Assembly (NCBI GenBank): GCA_027924645.1
Contig: BSBN01000254.1
Coordinates: 17,492,501 to 17,556,500 of the forward strand
Direction: 5' to 3'
Length of the DNA: 64,000 nucleotides
Origin: Cunninghamia lanceolata
Lineage: Eukaryota > Streptophyta > Pinopsida > Cupressales > Cupressaceae
Positions 47,890-59,927 of this stretch are shown here, one piece after another; positions within the stretch are counted from its first letter, which is position 1, and the number at the start of each line of letters is the position of its first letter. The notes beneath the pieces are model-generated. The model had not been told where the DNA came from, ran no database searches, and worked only from the letters and a program-made list of their open reading frames with translations. The position numbers and the translations under genes are program-made.

Positions 47890-49071
47890 TTAGTTTTCGG
47901 AAGGAATATCAGCACCAGATTCTGGTGCGGATCCATCCTCGTCATTTTCTATGCTTCTCTTCACCCATATCTTTTTCATCTCCCTTTGAATTTCATTCGC
48001 ATTCACTTTTTCTTTTCCTTTGTCTTGGTTATGATTATGATGCACCAGACCCTTTTTGTCTTGATTCTTACTTCTACAGAATTTGGCAATATGTCTGGAT
48101 CTATTGCAATTGTAACAAACAACATTTCTTTGCACATTTGACTGATATCCTCTTGATCTACATTGATTAGCCATATGTCACATTCTATTGCATGCAAAAC
48201 ATCTACCATTGAATGAACTATTCATTTTCATATTTCTGCATTCATAAGATTTGTTACCATACCTTTTGCAATTAAAGCACTATCCAGAGAATGATAAATT
48301 AGTCTGATTCATTCTTCTTCTACACTAATTTGTTTTATGACCAAAGTTATTGCAATTGTGGCAGTATCCATTGAAGGAAGGATATCTTTAAGCATTTGGT
48401 TGTCTTACTAGAGGTCTTCTAGGCATGTTCCTTGGATTTCTTGATCCAGAGTTCTTCTGACCGGATCCAGAGCTTTCACCTTTCTCATACCCCAAGCCTT
48501 GTTTGTCATCTACCCTCTTTTGGCTTTGAAGAAGAACTTCAAGTTGAACAGAGCTTATCTTGAATTTCTCTTTGTATTCATTTGTTGTTTGAAGATCCCT
48601 TTTAAGAGTGTCAATCTAATTCTCAAGTTGTTCTTCATTATCTCTAGCTTCTTCAAGATCAGATTCTAGATGCTTGATTATTCTATCCATTTTGTGGCAG
48701 TCTTCTGACTTCTCCTTGAGAGATTGTCTTAGATCATCTTAAGTTTTTCCTTTCTCTTCAATTTCTTGGGTGAATTTCATAACTCCTGATTCCATTTCAT
48801 GTCTTACCATAATGACCTCTTTTGATAACTTTTCACATAACTTAGTTTTCTCCTTCAGATCTTCATTTGTATCATTAGCTTCACCTTGACTTGCTAATTG
48901 CTAAAGAAGTTCCTTTCTCTTCTTCATAGAGATACTCAGTTTCTCTTTTAGTTCATTTATGAAATTATCAGCCTATTTGAGTCTTTCTTTCAAGTTGTTG
49001 ACTTCGGAGTGAGATTGCTCAAGATCATCTAGGGTAGACTGAAGTTGTTCCCTCATAACATACATATCCAT
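47890..49071 (-). pseudogene. ORF1 (gag-like) of Sirevirus-like copy 2, broken
   Basis: Starts at ATG 49071 (MDMYVMREQLQSTLDDLEQS) and ends SGADIPSEN at 47890, the same 1182-bp span as copy 1. It has the coiled coil, the GLGYEK motif (near 48490) and the zinc knuckles, including VCYNCNRSRHIAKFC where copy 1 has lost a Cys. Several stops interrupt it, for example near 48618 and 48741. Confidence 0.85.
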
Positions 49072-49122
49072 TGAGATTCCCAGATCTTCCTCAAGTTGTT
49101 AGGCTCTGTTTGGAGGAACTTG

Positions 49123-49134
49123 GCTTTGATACCA
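49123..49134 (-). promoter_or_regulatory. Primer-binding site, Sirevirus-like copy 2
   Basis: The minus strand reads TGGTATCAAAGC, two bases after the LTR end ...TTATCAACA. One mismatch to the tRNA-Met site. Confidence 0.85.
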
Positions 49135-49136
49135 AT

Positions 49137-49471
49137 TGTTGATAACTGAGAGGGGGGGTGAATCAGTTATCTTAATTAATTTAACTTTATGTTCTTCTTT
49201 AACAACTAGTGTAGCATCAAAGCAAGTAAGCATCCATAATCATGAAAGCAGAAACAAAGTCATTACACATAACACAATGATTTTGACGTGGAAAACCCTA
49301 TTAAGGGAAAAACCACAAGGTGACTAACCCAAGAATGTATTCTCTGTTAGAAGAATACAAATACAAAATGGCACTTGCCAATTAGGGCTCACTACCCGAG
49401 CACACTACTCACAAGAGGCTCACTGCCTACAAGAGACTCACTGTCTACAAGTTATAAAGAGAGTAACAAGA
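49137..49471 (-). repeat. Truncated 5' LTR of Sirevirus-like copy 2
   Basis: 335 bp of the R-U5 side. It matches 42724-43060 up to GAGAGTAACAAG, then breaks off into unrelated plus-strand ORF3 sequence. Confidence 0.9.
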
Positions 49472-49477
49472 GAATAC

Positions 49478-49775
49478 AATGATGTTGATAAGAGAATACT
49501 TGAAGAAGCTACTGTCAGGTATTTAAACATTTACAACAAAGCCTTCATTGAAATAATTTCATTAATACGTAAGAGCCTAGAAGAAGTACTAGAGCTGAGA
49601 AAAGAGAATGCCAAGGCAAAAGATTTGGAGATCTGAGAGCAGATAGTGATATAGCTATGTCCTATCACTCCAAAGCAAATGCACATGGTTTTCAAGGATA
49701 GTAAAGATGATTTCCGGAGCAAGTCCAGAATGAACAAACTCATGCTTGGAGAAACTAACCAAATAATTGATGAAA
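49478..49775 (+). pseudogene. ORF3 fragment of a third Sirevirus-like relative
   Basis: The plus strand reads ILEEATVRYLNIYNKAFIEI, then KSLEEVLELRKENAKAKDLE and SKSRMNKLMLGETNQI. This corresponds to copy-1 ORF3 at about 34510-34790. It is interrupted by two stops. Its orientation is opposite to the adjoining copy 2 and it differs more from copies 1 and 2 than they do from each other. It may be the far side of the same element as the LTR fragment at 41548-42722. Confidence 0.75.
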
Positions 49776-51888
49776 CAAGAGAAACATATTCAAAGTATAT
49801 CCTCTTTGTCAAGGTTGAAACCAAAATGACAAAAATCACATGAATAAAGAAATATAAGCCACTCTTGAGAACTCTTCAAAAATTTACCAACACTAATAAA
49901 ACTAACAATGGAGAAACCTTCTAATACTAGAATTACCTTATTTTAGGTGTAGGGTCACCAAATATTACACAGTTTAGAATACTATAATAGGAGACATTGT
50001 TGATAAATTATTCTTTCACATGGATTTCAATTAACATTGGATGTCACGATGACTTGGGGAAGCATTCAACAATCTCCAACCATGGGTTCAATGAGGACAT
50101 GATCTAAGATCATGTGCTTGAACTCTTCATTGACAATCTTAAACATTTGACTTACCTTAGAGGGAAAATTTTTAGTATTTAGTGGGGGTTACATGCTTCC
50201 CTTTCCCATGGTTTTCCGTGGTCTCTTAAACAGCTCTCGACTCCCTTTCGTGGGTAACTTCTATAGACATAAGAAATCTTAGTCATTTTCTATCTTCTAT
50301 AAGTTAATTATGTAAAAGTTGGCCCTTTAGTAAACTGTAATAAAATTTCCCCTTAGTGAAGTCCAATACAAATCTTTTGTGATTAATTTTCTTCCCCTTT
50401 ATCTTAAGCTACTATTAACTTTTTTAGTTAGAGCGAGGTGGATAATTTTATGTAGTGATTGATTATTGTTTCCTTTTTTAAAATTATTCTTTCTTTCTAC
50501 ATCTCAACTCAAGCAGTGTGGCAATCAGTAGAATAATTTTCTTACATTCATGTGAGGTGACAATATAAGCAGTATATACATGTGCAACAATTAGGAGAAT
50601 TTTACCCAAGTGATCGTGGGGAGGTCTACACTTACCATATTTTTCACCAAGCTCTATTGCATGAATTATCATGGATTCGACTTGTACGTTACAATAAGTG
50701 AGCTACCTCCTATTTGATTTAAGATAGTTCTTGGTATTAGTAGAGCAAATTAAAAATTAACCTACACTTGTTTAGCCAAATTCTCCATAGATTTAATAGA
50801 TATCTTAAAGATAGCACTACTACAATACAAATTTGACAAACAACTCTAATTTAAAAGCTTTTTTATGGACAAATGAGCCCTCTTCAAATTTTAGCTAGAT
50901 AAACATTGTCCACAACCAAACAAAATTGTCTACAAAACATTCAGAAGAATGTAAGATCAAATGCATGATATAAGTGTCATAGTAGATTACTGCACAGTAA
51001 ACACAACAGCTTGAAGGCAATGTAGTGAACACAATCCCAAATCAACAAATATTTCTTATTAATTGCTATTACCCACCACCACGTAGCTAGATACCAACTT
51101 TGATTTTACTCAATTTCCCAATTTTATATCAGAGGTTTAGGTTATGTATGACCAAATAAAGTTTAAAGTGCTTGCCAATATTTAGAACAAAATAACAAAA
51201 ATAACTGCATTGAGTCTAATAAAATGGCTTTCTTTGCCTTAACAACTTTTTATCTGCATGCAACAGTTGATTTTGCAAATGAATAAGTATAGAACTCATT
51301 GAGCCTACATGAGAATTCAATGGAAACTTTGTCACATACAACAAAAAGTTGATTTATAATGTAGGAATATAATTAAGTTCCTATAACCACTTTTTTCTTA
51401 TGTTAAGCAATAAATAGATTAAACAAACACATGTCACACAATGTGTGACATTAATGCAGTCTTAGACGACTCAGAGAAATCAGGCTGTATTTTGGCTCAC
51501 TCTCAAGTATAGAAGGATTTTAAAGAGTTTGTAAATAATAATTATATTTTAGATTGGATATCGTCCATGGACAAATAGGAGATAGGACTTCTTAAAGATA
51601 GCTAAAAGATTAGATAGATTTCTCATATCCTCTTAGTGCTTGCTAGGAAATTTAATTTATAAAATAGATATTTTACCATTTACAGGTTCAAACCATTTTC
51701 CTGTGAGCCTCACAAATGGGGAAGACAGCAAAACCAGAGGAAATATTTCAAATTCTAAGAAATGTGGCTCAGGGATCCAGAATTTATACCTCTAGTTCAG
51801 GAATGGTGGCTCTTTGCCCCATTTGTCAGGGGTTCTAAGATGTATCAGCTACCAAACAAACTTTAGTTTGTAAAGAGACAAATCATAT
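49776..51888. other. Unassigned AT-rich sequence
   Basis: Only short frames (the longest about 100 codons, a shadow over the ORF3 fragment). No LTR ends, primer site or coding motif that I can support. Confidence 0.4.
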
Positions 51889-53371
51889 TGTGAATGGGAA
51901 AATGGATTGACCTGCTTATCCGAGGCTAAATTGAAAGACACCCTCATTGAAATTGGAATCTTGTCACTCTTGGCTAAGCCCCAAAGAACTTTCTACCTTT
52001 GGGAAGTGAAGGTGAAGGGTGGGTTACCCCCTTCTCCCAGTTGTGTGACAAGATTTCAATTTCAATCCCTACTCAACCTTGTGTAAACATTACCCAAACC
52101 TAATTGGCCATACCCTACATCAAACTAGACATTAGGGCATGTTGATGTGTCTTCCACATGTGCTTGATTACTCATCATCATATTCTTCAAAGTTCAAAAT
52201 TTAAAATTGCTTATGTGTCTTGTGTGAGTGACTCTTGTTTGTACATGTGTGATCATTGCCAAATCAAGTTAAACACCAAACACATAAGACAAGTCATTCA
52301 ACTCATTCTTCCAAGTGCATTTGATCTAACTAGTAGCGCATTTGCACGCTGTTACAGTACATTTACTGCTGCGCATCCAAACTAGTAAGCTTTTCTAGTC
52401 TTGTGTCAATGGCAAACCAATTAGAATATATTGATAAAAAAATACAATCTCTGCGATTGCAAATAAACTTAGGTCCCTTGCCCCAAGATTGTGTAGCCAT
52501 TTCTCAACAAATCGATGTCTTACAACAAGAACTGACAAGCTTGCAAGCTGCACGGGCCAGTACTAGCTATGCCTCACCCCAAAATCATATATCTTTTTCC
52601 CATACTCATGACAAGGCAAGCACCACCTCAGGTTGGAAATCATATACCACTTTGTCTCCTAGTTCTCCTTCACCACATTCTAAGACACATATCCCAAAGC
52701 ATACCAGTTCTACAACAACACCACCATCTAGTTCCTTAAATTTCAAATGGCACACCAAAAAAGAATCAGATGAGTGGTGGGAAAAATGTCTTCCACATTT
52801 ATACAACAAAAGAAAAGCTAGGGAGAAAGCCAAATCAACTCATCCATCCCCTCATTCATCTACCCATACACCTACGACAGATCTGATATAAGGGCTACTA
52901 GTAGAGAGTCAACCATGTCCCCAAACTCCAGTCCTTGACCTTACCAAATATTTTTCCAAGGCCATGTCAAATCCTACAACCACATCATGTCATCGGCAAC
53001 CCCTTGAGCTTAAGGAAGAACCTCCTATCATGAACCAAAGTCAAGGTCCATCAAACATCTATATTGCCAACTAAGAAGCTATCCAAGAGTCTTCTACCTC
53101 CACTTCAATTCAAAAAACCCAAGAGTTATGTCAAGAGCAAACCTTAGAGCATGTGGAAACATTAACCCCTTGTCTAAACCAAGATCAAAACACTCCCATC
53201 CAATTTCAAACCATTCATAACCTATGTCTTTTCTATGATCAAGATATTATCGCTGATGAAGAACCTAAACAAGAGAACATTAATCCCATCACGCTAAATC
53301 TTATCTATGATCAAGATCCCATCTATGATGACGCGCCTATCTATGATCAAGCAAACCATGACGATCCTCTT
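51889..53371 (+). mobile_element. Partial, inverted copy of the right-hand element (left arm)
   Basis: The first 22 bp equal the LTR terminus seen at 63082. From about 51921 to 53371 the sequence is the reverse complement of 59706-61150 at roughly 95% identity by eye. It covers part of the leader, a 75-codon upstream frame (52158-52385) and the gag-like frame. It ends abruptly at CTCTTAGCC, inside the coding region. Confidence 0.8.
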
Positions 53372-53395
53372 AGCCACATTTGTTTGTCAAATTAG
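52403..53395 (+). pseudogene. Gag-like frame of the left arm
   Basis: Opens at ATG 52403 (MSMANQLEYI; a second in-frame Met is at 52409). A short predicted coiled coil (VAISQQIDVLQQELTSLQ) is followed by a Ser/Thr/Pro-rich linker and EWWEKCLPHLYNKRKAREKA. TAA follows at 52889-52891. The same frame continues past a second TAA near 53073 into METLTPCLNQDQNTPIQFQT (53153) until homology ends. I do not recognise the N-terminal domain. Position and the G-patch sequence in the right-hand copy suggest a gypsy-type gag. Confidence 0.6.
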
Positions 53396-53580
53396 ATTTG
53401 TCTCATTCAGCAGACCAAAGCGTGTGTTGGTCTGATTTTGACAATACAACATCCTGTATAAGACAATTGATTGATTAATTGATCGAGTTGGTTTATGACC
53501 GGACAAGGATCAAGACCACTGATTGTGATTAGATCATTTGACAAGATTGACTTGACTTGATTGGCATGGATTAAGGATAG

Positions 53581-53755
53581 ACATGCAATTGGATATGGTA
53601 TGGATATGGATATGGATACGGATATGAGATGCAATTTGATATGGTATGGATATGGAGATGGATACGGATATGAGATGCAATTTGATATGGTATGGATATG
53701 GAGATGGATATGAACTTCAGTTGGATACGGTATGGATATGGATATGGAGATTTGT
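53581..53755. repeat. Tandem repeat built on GGATAT, 46-bp period
   Basis: GAGATGCAATTTGATATGGT recurs at 53626 and 53672 within a run of TATGGATATGGA hexamers. The frames crossing it (YPYPYPY) are low-complexity artefacts. Confidence 0.85.
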
Positions 53756-54419
53756 CACCTTGATATAGCAAGTATTTTGAAGTGCTTTCATCATTGGGAT
53801 TTATTATGTTGTAAGAAAATACAAGCATCTAGGTATAATTAAACCGAGATGACCTAAGTATTACTTACATGGATTTTGATATAGCAAGTTAATACAAGCA
53901 TCTAGTCAAACTTGAATCTAGATGACCTGAGTATTTCTTGCATTTCAAAAGACAAGGATTGCCCCTTTTCATGTTTAGACCTTGGAGTCCTCGATGATCT
54001 TTTGCCGATCATGTCATTAGATAGAAATCATCACATTACTAAAGTTTAATCCACAAGCAGCAGACAAAGAAAATGATTATGCCTCCATTATAGCATCTCT
54101 AACTTTTGGCATCCTTGAGTAGCATAGGAAGGCATAATGACAAAAATCCAAGACTTTGTAAGTTAACTTGTTTACAAAACATTCTTGCATTAGATGTGTC
54201 TTTTCATCATAATTGATATAGAATTAGCTTGAGTGTTTCAATATGGTGCATTGTTTTGTTTAGGACAGGTTGATGTTTTGCATCAAGATTTTTGTTGTTT
54301 TGGGGAGCGTGCTTTGCTACGTGCGCTTGTCTAGAGAAAGGTGCAAACACAGATGGGTAGAGGGATGGATGATAAGACATGGGATGGACGGGAAGGGGAG
54401 CAAAGTCAGACAAATAGAA

Positions 54420-54692
54420 GGACTAGACATGGGATGGATGGGAAAGTGAAGCCTCGGGGGTGCATTGATAACAGCCTTGCCTACGTGATAACTCAAAGGT
54501 GGCATAGTTCATGGAAGAACCCTAATGGACCTAGACTTAGGCAATAGAGAGTGGTGTGGAGATAGATAGATAGAAGGATTAGACATGAGACAGATGGGAA
54601 AGTGGAGCCTCAGAGGTGCATTAAGAATGGCCTTGCCTACGTGACAACTCAGAGGCGACGTAGTTCGACAAGAACCCTAATGGACCCAAGAT
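54420..54692. repeat. Tandem duplication, ~156-bp period
   Basis: GACATGGGATGGATGGGAAA...GCCTTGCCTACGTGATAACT...AACCCTAATGGACC occurs at about 54423-54535 and again at about 54579-54692, with about 15% differences. Confidence 0.8.
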
Positions 54693-54945
54693 ATGGATCA
54701 GATGAGATATGATATGGAACAGACATGGATCAGATATGGAATAAATAAGACATGAAATGGGATAGATATGGATCAGATATGGATCAGATAAGACATGATA
54801 TGGAACCGATATGGATCAAATAAGACACGCTATGGAACTGATATGGATCAGATATGGATCAGATAAGACATGATATGGAACTGATATGGATCAGATAAGA
54901 CATGATATGGATCAAATATGGCTCAAATATGGAACAGATAATACT
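54693..54945. repeat. Tandem repeat with GATATGGATCAGATA
   Basis: GATATGGATCAGATAAGACA with TGATATGGAAC recurs many times in irregular arrangement. Confidence 0.85.
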
Positions 54946-55150
54946 AATGATAAGGAAACACCACGGATAGGTAGATGTATGGGTGAATGGAATAGGTAGG
55001 TAGAAGGAACCAAGGATGTGATCTCCAAGGACTATGTCGCATAAGTATAACATGCCCCATTGTAGGTAGAATACTTAGGATTTTTCATGACAATGCTTTA
55101 AGATGAAAGAGGAGATAATGAAGGATTTGCATGGTTTGGAGGCATAAGGT

Positions 55151-57717
55151 TGATGGTGATAAGTTGTCATTGATGTCAAAAGTATGTTCAGTTGCCATTG
55201 TTGTTGACAGGAGCAAGAGACATCATCTTGTGTGTTCTTTCTATTGTTATATCACAGTTTGTTCAATATGGTAAAGTGTTTGTGTTTATCTTGTTATCAT
55301 GCTCAAGTCAAGGTTTTCAGGTTGTGCTCAAGACAAGATATGAGATGTGATCTTGATTCATGGTTTACTTAGTTTACAAAGATTGTCTTCACAATCATTT
55401 TTGACAATGGGATCTTGCTTGTATACAATAACATCATGTTAATTACAAGTGACAGTGGTTGATACAAATAGCACGGAATGGTCTTCATTTGATCTCAGTT
55501 ATGTTGAGGTGTATTTCAGGTTGTCATGGATGTTGATATGGTCTTCATGTCAGATGTTCTTTTCAGGAGTTCAAAAGACCATTCTTGTTCAAGAGTTTCA
55601 TATTTGAGTTGAAGAGTGTTGACATGTTGAAGTTGATGCAAGCATATTTTGTTCAAGATCTTCATAATATGCTTACTCAAACAAGGATAATGGTCATCAT
55701 TCATAGTTGAGGAGATTTCAGATAAGTTTACATGCTTCATGATAAAAGGATATTCAAGTTCAATTTATATCTCATAAGTTTGTCAAGTTTATGGTGATCA
55801 CATTATTGAGACACATGCAATTGATTTAAATGTGTTAAGTGATATGGCTTTATGTTTTGTTGATGACTTGCTATCACAAGTCATAAGAACTTAAGTTTTT
55901 TTAAGGGGTCTACACCGTGTAACAACTGGCCCCTCCTTTCTTTTCCACCGGTGAAACAGCTATGTGTGGGCATCAATTTCAAACAAGGGAAAGTTTATTC
56001 AAATGAACATTCTATATTCGAAGGTTTCTATTTGTGGGGAGCATGAGTTTTTATGAATTAGAAAAGGCCAATGAATGATATTAAAAGTAGGGCATATCAC
56101 ATAGGAAAACCGACCATTACTTATGTCCTCTTGTGCTTTGATTCTTATATAAGGAGGGTGCCTGATTTCAAGAAATTTATGTTTTATATAAAAAGATATT
56201 CGTGAGCATGCTTTTTTAAAGACTTTCAAATGTATTGAAAAGTGAGCGGCTAAATTTGTGAAGTGGAGGAATTAATTTAGAATGTTTTATTTGGTTTTAA
56301 ATCTTATCTCAAAAGGAAAGAGGCATCTTTTTTAATGAATATAAATAGGCACTATTTATGCCTTTCTTTTAAAAGCTTTGGGAGCCCGATTTTCATGCAG
56401 ATTTTTTAATTTAAAAAGGGCATTTTTGGGATTTTTTTTTTCAAAGAAGATTTGTTTCTATTCTCATGGGAGTGAAGATAAGAAGGTGGATTTTTATTTT
56501 AAAGAAGGAAGATTTTATTTTTTATTTTCATAAAGACAATTTCTTTTGGATAAAGATTAGTTTGAATATGGAAGACATAAAAGAAATTTTGTGAAGGCAA
56601 ATTAGTTCATTTTTTGCAGGTATTTACTGAGAAGGGTTCTTGCAGAGATTGTAGATATGAGCAGAGAATATGAAGAGTCTTGTTGAAAAGAAAATGAAGG
56701 ATTTGAAGAAGATGAAAAAGACTTTGTCAGAGAGAAGATGAAAAGATTGAAAAGTCTTTGAAGTAATTATGCACAGATTAATATGAAGATTTTTATTCTT
56801 GCAGGAAAATAGTTTTTGTAGATTGAAGAATACAAAAAGAATATTCAAGATGATGAAAAGTTATATAGAGAAAATATGAAATTGATTTTATTTTATAGAG
56901 ATGTAATTTGTTGGTTTAGGATTTCTTGCAGGTGGATATGAAGAGGATACAAATAAAAGAGTTTTTATTTTCTCCTACAAGACACTGATTGAAATATGAA
57001 AGGTCATAAAAGATGAATTTGATTTTGCCATCAAGATTCTTAGTATTAATGCAACTTCATAATTTAACAAAGATGAAATATACAGAAGATGAAAGGTGAA
57101 AAGACATTCAACTTGTATAAAATTATTTTTCAGGTGCATTGATGGAAGGTCTTGAAAGACAGAAATGAAATATACAGAGTATGTAGTGTTGTTGAGTATA
57201 TCCAGATGTAGGATTGATTTTGAATAGAATGGCCATTTGATAGACATATGTGAGAGAAGAAATGTTTTGTATTGAATGGAAACAGAGTATCCCTCTAATT
57301 TGTTTATTACTTCTGTTGGTGATGGTTTGCCAGTAAGGCACAGTATGCCAGTGAGGCTTGTGGTCAGTGAAGATCTCTATATTTGTCAGTGAGACATAAT
57401 ATTCAGCCAGTGAGGCTTTGTAAGAATTTTTTAAGGTTAAGCCAGTGAGGCACTTCATGAGTGGTTTTTCTACCCCTGAGGGTTTTCCACTCGGCAAAAA
57501 TCTTGTGTCATGCTTCTCATTGATTTCTTCTGTGTGTGCATATTAATGGTTTGATCATGTTTTGTTTATATTTGTTATCATAAGTCTTGTGCATATAAAC
57601 TCAACAAATCATTAATGTCCTCCTTTGTATTTGTCTTGTAAGATAAATTTTGCAAAAAGTTAAAATTCATACAACACTGATTCACCCCCCCTCTCAGTGT
57701 TGTCCTTGACTCCTACA
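55151..57717 (+). mobile_element. Solo LTR, 2567 bp
   Basis: Starts TGATGGTGATAAGTTGTC and ends TTGACTCCTACA. Exact flanks AAGGT lie at 55146-55150 and 57718-57722. The TTGTCATTGATGTC near its start, GGTTTTCCACTCGGC at about 57480 and CTGATTCACCCCCCCTCTCAG near its end match features of the other LTRs here, so it belongs to the same broad copia-type group. No interior remains. Orientation is taken from the order of these features. Confidence 0.75.
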
Positions 57718-58364
57718 AAGGTATGTCAAGAGACATCTAGAACATTTGTCAACATTGTGCCCCCAATCTTTATCAAGACCAAAGAATAGAGGAAGGGAAG
57801 TTTGGATGGATGGACGGAATAGGATAGGTATGTAATGGATAGAGGATAGGATAGGAAATGGTATGAAAGGAAACTGGTAGGAGAAAAGTGATATGCTGAT
57901 GAGACAAGGTGCCCCCAAGTGTAGGTGACATAGAAGATTAGCTTTACACATGACGCCTATTTGCCAGGTTCATCATGGTACTTATCCAAGGCGCCTGTTT
58001 GCCTGGTTTTCACCATTGGATGAAGGGATTTTTCTTTACTTTTTTCTTTTTCTTTTTTTTTTTGAATATTTAGATAGGAGAAGGTGGATATGGAAAGACT
58101 CAAGTACATAGTTCCTTGAAAGATGATAGTCCTGCTAGATAGATGTTGTCGCATGGACAATGTTAAGTGTTCTCACATGAAAGTGATATGGCATAGGTAG
58201 ATAGTGGATTATTATGCAGAATATGGAGGGAAGGCTTATGCAAAAGTATGGACCATAGGAATAGGATGAGGAAGATGGGTAGGATAGTAGTGGAAGGGAG
58301 GGGAGATGGAGTTATATGGAAGTGTTGTGGAATGGAAGGGAACCATGACCAATGGTTGCACATA
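57718..58364 (-). other. Non-coding remainder of the right-hand element
   Basis: Short frames only. CCTGGCAAA.AGGCG is repeated twice on the minus strand (57953-58003). The stretch links the G-patch frame to the low-complexity block beyond the solo LTR. Confidence 0.4.
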
Positions 58365-59927
58365 TCATGATAAACATTGAAGCTGATGATAGGAGGGTGG
58401 TGTAGGAAGCAATGGATATTTTTGCTTGGTGGATGAATGATTTAGGAATTTATGGACCCACATAGACTTAGTATTTTTTTGATTTTTGTTTGCCATATGG
58501 GATGGAAGAATTTGAGACTTTTGGATGGAATGGGAGAAAGTAGATGGTTGAGATTCTTGAGAGGTGGATGCCTCATGTAACTTTAGGGCTTTTTGCTTGG
58601 GTACCCAAACCTTTTTGTTTTTAGATAGTACCTGTGAAGTTATGGGTTTGGGTGTATGCAACTTTTGTGCAGCTTTTTGAGTAATCATTTGTTGCATGGG
58701 GACACACACTTTTTTCAGTTTGGCATTGAGGTGTATGGGTGTATGCAGCTATTGTGCAGCTTTTGGAGTAATCATTTGTTGCTTGGGGACCCACACCTTT
58801 TTCAATTTGGCATTGATGTGTATGGGTACATGCAGCTTTTGATATGGATAATTCTTTGATTCTTGGCTTTTATATCTTAGGTCATGAGGACTCTTAGGAT
58901 TTTTGACTTTATAGGTAGAGGCATCCACATATTTGTCATTGAATCCCTGTGGGATGGTAGAAGTGAGGTTGGTGAAAGCTCCTTGTTTAGCCAATATGTG
59001 CATTCGTCGGCCATGATTGGGATATTTAGAGGATTTATAGATGGATGGATAAGGTGTTGGAAGAAGTGGTGGTAAACAGCATGGGGGGATAGTAGGATTT
59101 GGAAGTAGCGGAGGTAGGTTGGATGGTGGAAGGTGTATGGTCACATGCTTTTGACAATTGTAGGATGATGGAGGTGGAATGGCGACATATGTTTTGGGGA
59201 TATGATAGGGTTTGCGATGGAAAGTGGTAGACTTAGGAGGAGTGGAGGAAGTACCAACATCTCAAGTTTTCTCACCTTGGGGTATGTATCCAAGGCCATA
59301 TGAAGTTGGAGGAACATTGACATGGATAGGTTCCAAAATACCTTGTTCATGAAGGCCTAAGCCTTTACCTTGATAGTTCATATTCTTGAGTATACGGTGG
59401 ATAGCGGGATTATGTGTAGGTGGAACATTAGACACAAGTTCCTTATTGGATGAGGAAGGCAAGATAGTGGATAATGTTTGTTGGTGTTCTAAGAGAGAAC
59501 ATTCATGCATGAAGGTAGTAAGACCAAGGATATATGGTGGAGAATTTGTAGCTTGGTCAATAATGGATGGTGAAGGATCATTACTGGTTTGATCTTCTAT
59601 GCTTGCTTGGGAGGCAAATGTCTCATCAAGGGAAGTGGAAGTTGTTGGATTTTGGGTAGGACTAGATGGGGTGATAGGCTCAGGACCATGGAACATATAA
59701 AGTGGGCTAAGAGGATCATCATAGTCTGCTTGATCATAGATAGGTGCATCATCATAGATGGGATCTTGATCATAGATAGGATTTAACGTGATGGGATTAA
59801 TGGTCTCTTGTTTAGGTTCTTCATCAGCGATAATATCTTGATCATAGAAAAGACATAGGTTATGAATGGTTTGAAATTGGATGGGAGTGTTTTGATCTTG
59901 GTTTAGACAAGGGGTTAATGTTTCCAC
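58365..59927 (-). pseudogene. G-patch and repeat-containing coding remnant of the right-hand element
   Basis: One minus-strand frame from 59927 (METLTPCLNQ) down to 58365, with in-frame stops at 59262 and about 58749 and no frameshift. An acidic region with IYDQDPIYDDAPIYDQ comes first. A G-patch-like motif (ILKNMNYQGKGLGLHEQG, later YGLGY) lies at about residues 177-215. Then comes a proline-rich stretch, and two diverged tandem units of AKLKKVWVPKQQMITPKAAQ near 58800 and 58690, plus another VWVPKQ near 58600. G-patches are known in the polyproteins of some plant gypsy elements. No reverse transcriptase follows, so this element looks non-autonomous. Confidence 0.65.

Larger units (their letters stand above)
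42724..49471 (-). mobile_element. Pol-less Sirevirus-like element, copy 2 (reverse)
   Basis: Read on the minus strand it has: truncated 5' LTR (49137-49471), primer site (49123-49134), ORF1 (47890-49071), ORF2 (46256-47243), ORF3 (about 44085-46256), polypurine tracts and 3' LTR (42724-43826). The order and spacing equal copy 1, again without pol. Its upstream LTR portion is deleted at 49471, so no target duplication can be read. Confidence 0.9.
53372..55150 (-). other. Low-complexity part of the right-hand element
   Basis: No convincing coding frame. The stretch is rich in GGATAT/GGATCAGATA-type repeats and a 156-bp tandem duplication (listed separately). It is continuous with 57718 onward once the solo LTR is removed, so it probably belongs to the minus-strand element. 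Confidence 0.5.

Noticed and set aside
53571..53828. YPYPYP-repeat frame
   Set aside because: Artefact of the GGATAT tandem array.
55516..57497. Minus-strand frames of 74-124 codons
   Set aside because: Short, overlapping and inside the solo LTR; no domain recognised.
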